DNA of 29,178 bases. Origin: JBFMEX01 sp040752215 (GTDB taxonomy: Bacteria > Pseudomonadota > Alphaproteobacteria > Rhizobiales > Hyphomicrobiaceae). The translations under genes were made by a program, and so were the position numbers. Shown in pieces: positions 23,371 to 29,178 of this stretch. The stretch covers positions 1 to 29,178 of the forward strand of contig JBFMEX010000046.1 in assembly GCA_040752215.1 (NCBI GenBank). The letters run 5' to 3'. Positions within the stretch are counted from its first letter, which is position 1. Every line of letters begins with the position of its first letter. The notes under the pieces are model-generated. The model saw only the letters and a list, made by a program, of their open reading frames with translations. It was not told the DNA's origin and searched no databases.

Positions 23371-24136
23371 TTTGCCCTCTCCATTTGGGCGCCGGCTCGA
23401 CGCTGAGACAGCTTCCGGCGCGACCACTTGTCAGCCTGGAGGAGGAGCAGGCCCATCAACCCCGACGCGAAACGGCGTGCCGCTGGCGGGAGCCTCGACC
23501 CGGTGATCCGTGAGCCCCGGACCATCCCCAATGGCCGGCAGATCCCAGTCTCGCGCTTCCGTACACGGCACTTGCGTGGGCGAATGCCACCTTGGACGCT
23601 CGGCTATGCACCGTCAGGGTCGCCGCTTGACCGTGGCTGTGCATAACGAGGACATCGTAGACGGATGACTTGTTGCAGACGCGAAACAGGCCCCCTCGGT
23701 TGCGGACGCTACGCGATTCGTTACCAAGAGTTAAGAGAATCAGGGCGCTAGTCGGTCGCACCTCACCGGGGGTCCGAGCACGTGTCACGCGCGCAACAAT
23801 TCGCCCGCGCACTCCTCAACAGGTCCCCCACATTTGTGCACCGTTTATCCCCACGCACCGGAGACGATTTCCGCACGCGACCCACCCATCCAGCTCTTGT
23901 GCTGGCCGCGAGTGCAGGCCGCCAAACTACTGCGAGGGAAATGTTGCGCCGACCACACTTTGCAGTTGAAACAAGCACCTATCAGGGTTAACTTGGGAAG
24001 CATACGGATACGGGCGGCGCGCGCTGGCCGCAACCGACTAGGCCACGCCGTGGCGTCCACAATGGCACCATATACGCTCTGTATGCTGACCCCTCGGTGT
24101 CGGGAGGGGTCGTAGGCGTGACCAGGAGTAACGGAG
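23371..24136. other. 766-bp intergenic region without a supported gene
   Basis: Both strands were read. The longest ORF (23456-23812, minus) has a composition like random GC-rich sequence and no family pattern. Features seen are TTAC-N6-TTAA at about 23721-23734 (one base off CtrA spacing), TTATCCCCA at 23845-23853 (one mismatch from a DnaA box), and TTAAC at about 23988. A hairpin sits just before the downstream gene. It must contain promoters for both divergent genes. An sRNA cannot be excluded, but no terminator-like hairpin marks one. Confidence 0.45.
24088..24111 (+). promoter_or_regulatory. Leader hairpin upstream of 24137 gene
   Basis: GACCCCTC and GAGGGGTC form a perfect 8-bp stem with an 8-nt loop, 12-13 nt before the AGGAG ribosome binding site region of the next gene. 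It could affect translation or mRNA stability. It has no T-run, so it is not a terminator. Confidence 0.4.
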
Positions 24137-25423
24137 ATGCGTAGCCTCAGCGGGTTTCTCCTCTTGACCGCCGGCCTGACCGTCGGCGCATTTGCCTACT
24201 ACCCCGGCGAGGGGCCGCATCGCGACCTCGCCGAGATCACCCGGATCATGACACCCGGCGTCGAGCCGTCCGCGGCCGGCATCACCGGGGCGCACGCGAC
24301 GACGCCGCGCCTGTTCTCGCCGCAGTCGCCACTGGTCGCACTCGACGATCCGACCCGCCTCGCCAGGCTCGAGCGCAGGCCAGCCCCTCCCGAGCGACCC
24401 AAGTCGTCTGCGCTGGAGGACGCCGGATCGTGGAGCACGGTGGTGACGACGACGCCGGCAGCGAGCGCTCCGCACCATCGCCTGTCCTCGACAAAGCCGG
24501 CCGATGACGCCAGTCGCTACGAGCTCGTGCGCGATCTGCAGCGCGAGCTCAAGCGCGTCGGCTGCTATCATGGTGAGATCGACGGCGACTGGGGGCCCGG
24601 CTCCAAGCGGGCGATGAGCAGCTTCATCGAGCGCGTCAACGCCACCCTGCCGACTGTCGATCCCGACTACATCCTGCTGATGCTGGTACAGGGACAGATG
24701 CAGCCCGCCTGTGGCATCGGCTGTCCGAGCGGCCAGGTCGCCGGCGAGGAGCGACGCTGCGTTCCGAAGGCGATCGTCGCGCAGGCGCAGACGAAGCCCT
24801 TAGCGAGGATCGAGCGGCTCGCGAGCGCGAGCGCTCCGACGCAGTCCGCGCGTGAGTCCGTCGCAGCTGCGGAGAAATCCATTACCGCGGTCAAGCCAGC
24901 ACCGGTCGTCGCCGATGCAATTCCGCCCGCGCCGAAGCCGGTCCACAAGATGATCGCCCATGCCGCCGAGCCGGGCGCGGCCGTACTGGCCGATGCAGCG
25001 GTACCACCGGCCATGGTCGCGGCTCGCGAGCCTCTCCCCGGCCGCATGACGATCGGCGGTCCTGTGCCGGTCGCCGAGGCGCCGCCGGTGCTGACATCGG
25101 CTCCGCGGATCGCCGACCGCAGCCGCTCGGCAGAAGGAGGCTCCGACAGTATCTCCGCGCCGAGCCGTCTGGCCGCCGTCGAGCCGGCCGGCACAGGCGC
25201 CGAGGCAGCTGCCGAGGTGCAAAGCGAGGGCGCCGCGCCACGCGGGCCGGCTAAGCCGAAGCGCGCCGCCCGACCGGCTCCGCGGCGCAGCGATACCGCA
25301 ACCTGGGAGAGCCCGCCGCCGAAGAAGCGGTCATACAGCTACGCCAGCGCTCCCCGACGCGGCGCCTCGCGGCCCGGAACGCCCCGCTACAATCTGCTGC
25401 TGAGCCTCGGCGGCGTCTTCTGA
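24137..25423 (+). CDS. Secreted peptidoglycan-binding-like protein with long disordered tail
   Basis: This 428-residue protein has an N-terminal signal or anchor (LSGFLLLTAGLTVGAFAYYPG). A low-complexity segment precedes a PG_binding_1-like domain near 128-165 (ELVRDLQRELKRVGCYHGE, then DGDWGPGSKRAMSSFIERVN). VDPDYILLMLVQGQ follows, then a Cys-rich knob (ACGIGCPSGQ, RRCVP). About 200 residues of Ala/Pro-rich, probably disordered sequence end in a basic Tyr/Ser-rich tail. It is expected in the periplasm. Similar proteins are seen in Rhizobiales, function unknown. The ATG at 24137 follows AGGAG at about 8 nt. The Cys pairs suggest disulfides. Confidence 0.82.
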   Translation: MRSLSGFLLLTAGLTVGAFAYYPGEGPHRDLAEITRIMTPGVEPSAAGITGAHATTPRLFSPQSPLVALDDPTRLARLERRPAPPERPKSSALEDAGSWSTVVTTTPAASAPHHRLSSTKPADDASRYELVRDLQRELKRVGCYHGEIDGDWGPGSKRAMSSFIERVNATLPTVDPDYILLMLVQGQMQPACGIGCPSGQVAGEERRCVPKAIVAQAQTKPLARIERLASASAPTQSARESVAAAEKSITAVKPAPVVADAIPPAPKPVHKMIAHAAEPGAAVLADAAVPPAMVAAREPLPGRMTIGGPVPVAEAPPVLTSAPRIADRSRSAEGGSDSISAPSRLAAVEPAGTGAEAAAEVQSEGAAPRGPAKPKRAARPAPRRSDTATWESPPPKKRSYSYASAPRRGASRPGTPRYNLLLSLGGVF

Positions 25424-25453
25424 AGCACTGCGAGCGGTCTGCCGCGATGGCGG

Positions 25454-25479
25454 GCCGGGCGCGGCGATCGAGGCCCGGC
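25454..25479. terminator. Weak GC hairpin between convergent genes
   Basis: GCCGGGC and GCCCGGC form a 7-bp stem with a 12-nt loop in the 58-bp gap between the convergent 24137-25423 and cutA genes. There is no T-run on either side. It may be a bidirectional weak terminator or chance. Confidence 0.3.
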
Positions 25480-25481
25480 GC

Positions 25482-25817
25482 TCAATCCGAGCCCGCGCAC
25501 TCGCGCGCGATCCAGCTGAGGAATGCGCGCGAGCCGCCGTCGATCGGCAGCACCAGCATCGCCGGCGTCTCGTAGGGATGGCGGCGCTCGATCTCCTGCA
25601 TCGCCGCCTCGGCCCGCGCCGCGGTTGTCTTGACCACCATCACTATCTCGTCGTCGCGCTGGAGGGCGCCCTCCCAGCGATAGATCGAGGTCATACCGGC
25701 CAGGATGTTCACGCACGCCGCCAGCCGGCGCTCGACCAGCGCCCGCCCGACCACCTCGGCCAGCGGACCACGCGGAAACGTCGCATAGATCAGAACGGGC
25801 TTGTCGTTTTGCGTCAC
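25482..25817 (-). CDS. cutA: CutA1 divalent cation tolerance protein
   Basis: This 111-residue protein has the CutA1 trimer-forming fold pattern: LIYATFPRGPLAEVVGRALVE, RRLAACVNILAGMTSIYRWEG, RDDEIVMVVKT, RHPYETPAMLVLPI and SRAFLSWI (adjoining strands and helices). CutA1 is linked to copper tolerance in E. coli, though its molecular role is debated. Length is typical. The start is GTG at 25817 with AGAGG about 9 nt upstream. It is divergent from nadK with 93 bp between them. Confidence 0.95.
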   Translation of the reverse strand: MTQNDKPVLIYATFPRGPLAEVVGRALVERRLAACVNILAGMTSIYRWEGALQRDDEIVMVVKTTAARAEAAMQEIERRHPYETPAMLVLPIDGGSRAFLSWIARECAGSD

Positions 25818-25910
25818 TTGCGCCAGCCTCTCTGCTCCATCCGCCGCGTCTCGCCGCCACGCCCTTCCCGACGCCCCGCCCCCCGGCGACGGGCCCCGTC
25901 CCGAGCCAAC

Positions 25911-26693
25911 ATGCCAAAATCAGAAACGAAATTCGAGCGAATCGCCTTCGTCGCCAGCGACGTCGCGGAGGCCCGCGAGGCGGCCGCGCGGCTCGTCGCG
26001 CGCTACGGTGACTGCCCGCCCGAGGCTGCCGACGCGATCGTGGCGCTCGGCGGCGATGGCTTGATGCTGCAGACGCTGCACCGATTCATGAACGACAAGA
26101 TTCCGATCTACGGCATGAACCGGGGCTCGGTCGGCTTCCTGATGAACGAGTACCAGGAGGACGATCTCTCGGCACGCCTCGCAGCGGCCGAGGTCACCTG
26201 CATCCATCCGTTGAAGATGGTCGCGACCGATTGCGCCGGCAAGGAGCATCGCGGACTCGCGATCAACGAGGTGTCGCTGTTCCGCGAGACCTATCAGGCC
26301 GCAAAGCTCGAGATCGCCATCGACGGCAAGGTGCGGCTCGAGGAGCTTATCTGCGATGGCGCCCTGGTCGCGACGCCGGCCGGCTCCACAGCCTACAATC
26401 TTTCCGCCCATGGGCCGATTCTGCCGATCAACGCGCGCCTCTTGGCGCTGACCCCGATCAGCCCGTTCCGCCCGCGGCGCTGGCGCGGCGCGCTGCTGTC
26501 CAACCAAGCCGTCATCTCGTTCCGCGTGCGCGAGGCGGAGAAGCGGCCAGTGAGCGCCGTCGCGGATCACACCGAGGTACGCGGTGTCGCGTCCGTCGTC
26601 GTCTCCGAAGCGCACGAGATCGATCTCTTGATGATGTTCGACGCCGGCCACAATCTCGACGAGCGCAGCCTGATCGAGCAGTTCCGCTACTGA
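25911..26693 (+). CDS. nadK: NAD kinase
   Basis: This 260-residue cytosolic enzyme phosphorylates NAD to NADP. Motifs are VALGGDGLMLQTLH (GGDG 47-50, catalytic Asp49), YGMNRGSVGFLMN, the NE motif (Asn119-Glu120) in GLAINEVSL, CDGALVATPAGSTAYNLSAHGPI (adjoining) and ISPFRPRRWRG. The set is that of the short alphaproteobacterial NAD kinases. The ATG at 25911 lacks a good ribosome binding site; in-frame upstream sequence has no better start. It converges on the next gene with 9 bp between stops. Confidence 0.95.
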   Translation: MPKSETKFERIAFVASDVAEAREAAARLVARYGDCPPEAADAIVALGGDGLMLQTLHRFMNDKIPIYGMNRGSVGFLMNEYQEDDLSARLAAAEVTCIHPLKMVATDCAGKEHRGLAINEVSLFRETYQAAKLEIAIDGKVRLEELICDGALVATPAGSTAYNLSAHGPILPINARLLALTPISPFRPRRWRGALLSNQAVISFRVREAEKRPVSAVADHTEVRGVASVVVSEAHEIDLLMMFDAGHNLDERSLIEQFRY

Positions 26694-26702
26694 GGGCCGG
26701 CA

Positions 26703-27485
26703 CTACTCCGCCGAGCTGGCCGCTGCGCGCGTCGTCGTCCGCCAGCCGAGCCGCACCGGGCGCGCGGCATCGCTGACCGTAACCGGCTCGTCCTCTTTGC
26801 CGCGCCGCAAGGAGACGCGCGATGCCGCCCGGCTGACGGGCCTGCGCACATGGCGCCGTTCCAGCGCGGCGATGCGCCGGTCGCCGGGATCGACGGCGGC
26901 GACGAGGCGCGCATAGACCGCGGCGACCGACGCTGCCGCGTTGCCCTCGAAAGCCACCGCCGACAGCGGCTCGACGGTATCCGGAACCAGCTCGGCGAGC
27001 GTCGCCTCGGGGCGCGCCCCGAGCGCCTCGATCACCAGCAATGCCATTTCCGGCCCGATCAGATGTGCGATGTAGAGCTCGCCTGTGCTTGCCGGCCGTC
27101 GCAGCCGCGCGCCCAGCCAAGCGGCATTCGCCCTCGCAAAGCGCTCGGCCAAATGGCCGGCGATCGTCGGATTGCCCCGCAGCGCCATCAGCTCGCGGCG
27201 CTCCCCCGGCACCGGCGCGTAGTAGCGCCCGGCAGAGGTGCGGAACACGCGACTCGCATAGGTCTCGAATCGCGCCTCGCCACGGCGCTCCGAAAGCACG
27301 CGCAGCCACATCTGCTCACTGAAGCGAAATGGCCCCCCGTCCGCCTTCGAGACGCCGATCTGGCGCTCCTGTCGCGGCTCGGCGAGTGCGGTGGCGCCGG
27401 GCCCTCGAGGCTCGCCGCCGGCCGCGCTGGCGGCGAGCGAGAGCACCATGATCAGCTGGAGCGGGACATCGAGGATCGAGCTCAA
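26703..27485 (-). CDS. Secreted transglycosylase-like protein (SLT-related family)
   Basis: This 260-residue protein has a short hydrophobic N-terminus (LQLIMVLSLAASAAGG), likely a signal peptide. The core has FRFSEQMWLRVLSERRG, LMALRGNPTIAGHLAERFAR and TGELYIAHLIGPEMALLVIEAL (adjoining blocks). This resembles Rhizobiales proteins annotated as SLT-type transglycosylases, where F-x-EQ-x-W-L and TELYLAHFLG recur. A catalytic Glu as in classical Slt is not obvious to me, so enzymatic activity is uncertain. The start at 27485 is TTG with CGGAG about 10 nt upstream; an ATG at 27449 has no site and would clip the signal. The C-terminal third is Arg-rich. Confidence 0.65.
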   Translation of the reverse strand: MSSILDVPLQLIMVLSLAASAAGGEPRGPGATALAEPRQERQIGVSKADGGPFRFSEQMWLRVLSERRGEARFETYASRVFRTSAGRYYAPVPGERRELMALRGNPTIAGHLAERFARANAAWLGARLRRPASTGELYIAHLIGPEMALLVIEALGARPEATLAELVPDTVEPLSAVAFEGNAAASVAAVYARLVAAVDPGDRRIAALERRHVRRPVSRAASRVSLRRGKEDEPVTVSDAARPVRLGWRTTTRAAASSAE

Positions 27486-27613
27486 GGGGCGTCACTCCGC
27501 ACAACGGCGATGCAATGCACATGAGCCCGACGGGGCACGCCGTCGCGGAGGATAGGTCGATGAGATGAACACGGGGTAAAGCGCCGTCATGGTGCGGCAC
27601 GGCTGCCCGCCGA

Positions 27614-28189
27614 TCAGGCCCCGTAGCGGGTGACGATGTCGTCGAGCGCGGGACGCTCGCGATCCTCCTGGCATTCGCTCGGCGTGCCGATGTAAACGAA
27701 GCCGGCGATGCGCTCCCTGTCACCGAGGCCCAGCGCCGCGCGCACCCGCGGGCTGTAGGCGACCCACTCGGTGATCCAGCAGGTGCCGAAGCCGAGCGCG
27801 TTGGCGGCGAGGCAGAGATTCAAGCTCGCCGCGCCGGCGGAAAGGATCTGCTCCCATTCCGGCGCTCCCGGCGTCGGCTTGATACGGGAGACGACGGCGA
27901 TCACCATCGGCGCGCGCAGAAACCGCTGGCGCTCGGTCTCCAGTCGCACCTCCGACGGCTCCATCTTGTCCTCGGCCCGGCAAGCGTCCGCGAACACCTC
28001 GCCGATCGCCCGGCGTGCCTCGCCCTCGAACACGATGAAGCGCCACGGGGCCAGCTTCTTATGGTCGGGAACCCGGCTGGCGACGGTCAGGATCCGTCTC
28101 AGCTGGTCCGCGTCCGGCCCAGGCGCGGCGAGCATCTGCGGCTTCACCGAGCGGCGCGCCGCGAGGAAATCATACACGGAGTTGCTCAT
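27614..28189 (-). CDS. Nitroreductase family protein
   Basis: The protein has 191 residues and the FMN-dependent nitroreductase fold pattern: VYDFLAARRSVK, LRRILTVASRVPDHKKLAPWRFIV, LRAPMVIAVVSR, EWEQILSAGAASLNLCLAANALGFGTCWITEW (adjoining) and RIAGFVYIGTP. Related to YdjA-type enzymes, which reduce nitro or quinone compounds with NAD(P)H. The ATG at 28189 fits the family start; an ORF extension to 28249 is unlikely. Cytosolic. Substrate unknown. It is divergent from the VWA gene with 95 bp between them. Confidence 0.93.
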   Translation of the reverse strand: MSNSVYDFLAARRSVKPQMLAAPGPDADQLRRILTVASRVPDHKKLAPWRFIVFEGEARRAIGEVFADACRAEDKMEPSEVRLETERQRFLRAPMVIAVVSRIKPTPGAPEWEQILSAGAASLNLCLAANALGFGTCWITEWVAYSPRVRAALGLGDRERIAGFVYIGTPSECQEDRERPALDDIVTRYGA

Positions 28190-28284
28190 ACGCTTCAGAT
28201 CCGGACCATCGGGTCGGCCCTCGCTAACGCAATTCAGGCTCTGATACAATGCCGGGGCGTTCGACAGCGGAAGGAGCTCGTCTC

Positions 28285-29178
28285 ATGCGGATCGGTCCGG
28301 CGATCGGCACCCTTGCAGGGCTCGTTGCGCTCGCCGTCCTGGCGCGCCCGGCGGCGAGCCAGGATGCCCAAGCCGCGGCGCCCGCCACCATCGTCGTGCT
28401 CGATGGCTCCGGCTCGATGTGGGGCAGCCTCGAAGGACAGGGGCCGTCCAAGCTGGCCGCCACGCGCGAGGCGCTCGCCCGCGCGCTGGCACCGAACGCG
28501 GCGAGCGTCCGCATCGGCCTCGCCACGTTCGGCGGCGGTTGCGGATCGACCGAAATCGTCGCCCCGCCTGCGGTCGGCACTGCGAGCGAGCTGCCGCGGC
28601 TGCTCGAGAAGTTCAACCCGCGCGGCAAGGGCCCGTTGACGCTCGGCCTGCAGCAGGCTGCCAAGGCGCTCGGTGCCGGCAGCAGCGGCGCGCTGGCCCT
28701 GATCCACGACGGACCCGACAATTGCCAGCAGGACCCCTGCGCCGCTGCCGCCGAGATCGCCAAGGCCCAACCGGGTATCAAGATCCACGTGCTGTCGCTG
28801 GCGCTCGAGCGAGCGGACCTCCAAGCCATCGCATGCGTCGCCAGATCAACCGGCGGGCGTCATTTCGATGTCCGCGACACTGCCGGCCTCGAGGCCGCCC
28901 TGGTTCAGATCGCCAAGCTGGCGAGCCCGCTCGCACCGGTCCAGACTACGGGACCGATCTTGGCCACGCCGCCGCGCCCGGCCAAGCGCAACGAGGGCCA
29001 ACCCGGCCTCAGCGCGGTCGCCACACTCAAGGAGGGGGGCATCGCGCTCGGCGAGCCGATCCACTGGACCGTGACGAAGCCGGACGACACTCACGTGCTG
29101 TCCCGCCTTGCCCCGGCACTCGACGCCGACCTCGCCGCCGGCAGCTATCTCGTCGAGGCCCGTGCCGGCCTTGCCGCC
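28285..29178 (+). CDS. VWA-domain secreted protein, 5' part (runs off right edge)
   Basis: The frame is open from the ATG at 28285 (AAGGAG 9 nt upstream) to the window end, giving 298 codons without a stop. A signal peptide (residues 1 to about 25, LAGLVALAVLARPAAS) precedes a von Willebrand A domain from about 34. The MIDAS motif is DGSGSMWG (Asp40-x-Ser42-x-Ser44), with VRIGLATFGG and ALALIHDGPDNC following. Cys pairs in DNCQQDPC and AIACVARSTGGRHF suggest a secreted, disulfide-bonded domain. After about residue 220 a Pro-rich linker leads to a beta-rich segment like the start of an Ig-like domain. It probably binds metal-dependent ligands in the periplasm or at the surface. Confidence 0.88.
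   Translation, partial: MRIGPAIGTLAGLVALAVLARPAASQDAQAAAPATIVVLDGSGSMWGSLEGQGPSKLAATREALARALAPNAASVRIGLATFGGGCGSTEIVAPPAVGTASELPRLLEKFNPRGKGPLTLGLQQAAKALGAGSSGALALIHDGPDNCQQDPCAAAAEIAKAQPGIKIHVLSLALERADLQAIACVARSTGGRHFDVRDTAGLEAALVQIAKLASPLAPVQTTGPILATPPRPAKRNEGQPGLSAVATLKEGGIALGEPIHWTVTKPDDTHVLSRLAPALDADLAAGSYLVEARAGLAA

Noticed and set aside
23721..23734. TTAC-N6-TTAA as a CtrA site
   Set aside because: One base mismatch and wrong spacing (N6, not N7); not listed as a site.
23845..23853. TTATCCCCA as a DnaA box or part of a replication origin
   Set aside because: A single one-mismatch box with no cluster, no AT-rich unwinding region and no oriC-type gene neighbours.
1..29178. CRISPR arrays, insertion sequences, rRNA
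   Set aside because: No spaced short repeats, transposase motifs with terminal inverted repeats, or rRNA-like segments seen on either strand.

Overview
The window looks like a chromosomal segment of a high-GC alphaproteobacterium of the order Rhizobiales (Hyphomicrobiales). Support comes from a MucR/Ros regulator, DUF1491 and DUF6456 proteins, a stand-alone DnaA domain IV protein, a TTAA-N7-TTAA CtrA-type site, and a head-gene cluster in the order and style of the Rhodobacter capsulatus gene transfer agent (RcGTA). This assignment rests on protein family recognition by eye; no searches were run.

Region 1 (1-8732, minus strand): a GTA-like or domesticated prophage head module. In transcription order it holds a small-terminase-like HTH protein, the large terminase, the portal, [immunity-like gene, portal remnant, a lipoprotein gene on the opposite strand], the HK97 prohead protease, the major capsid, head-tail connector, head closure, a tiny coupled ORF and a DUF3168 tail terminator. 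It runs off the left edge. No integrase, repressor or att site is visible. A near-perfect sigma70 promoter (TTGACA-17-TATAAA) sits in an AT-rich island just upstream.

The most interesting feature lies inside this module. The portal protein (680 aa) has a polymorphic-toxin-style C-terminus: a PRVPAGNSDGGQWT linker followed by about 250 residues with a GS...DxD nucleotidyltransferase-like motif. The next gene, 15 bp downstream, encodes a 107-aa immunity-like protein. The toxin tip and the putative immunity gene are bracketed by 167-bp, about 96% identical direct repeats of the portal 3' coding region. One copy ends exactly at the core/toxin junction, so this looks like a modular toxin-immunity cassette inserted in, or swapped onto, a virion portal.

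Region 2 (8969-18344): housekeeping genes. These are a UPF0260 Cys-rich protein, a bifunctional class A PBP, a DUF1214/DUF1254 membrane pair, a small unknown, DUF1491 plus a peptidoglycan-binding membrane protein, a DUF5330-like protein across a CtrA-type site, sufE, the DUF6456 and DnaA-domain-IV operon, a small unknown and mucR.

Region 3 (18345-29178): msrB, ptrB (oligopeptidase B), a small unknown, a membrane protein with a D5/primase-type winged-helix tail, a 0.77-kb non-coding stretch, a secreted peptidoglycan-binding-like protein, cutA, nadK, a transglycosylase-like secreted protein, a nitroreductase, and the 5' part of a VWA-domain protein cut by the right edge. These genes are mostly short or single transcription units in alternating orientation, typical of core chromosome.
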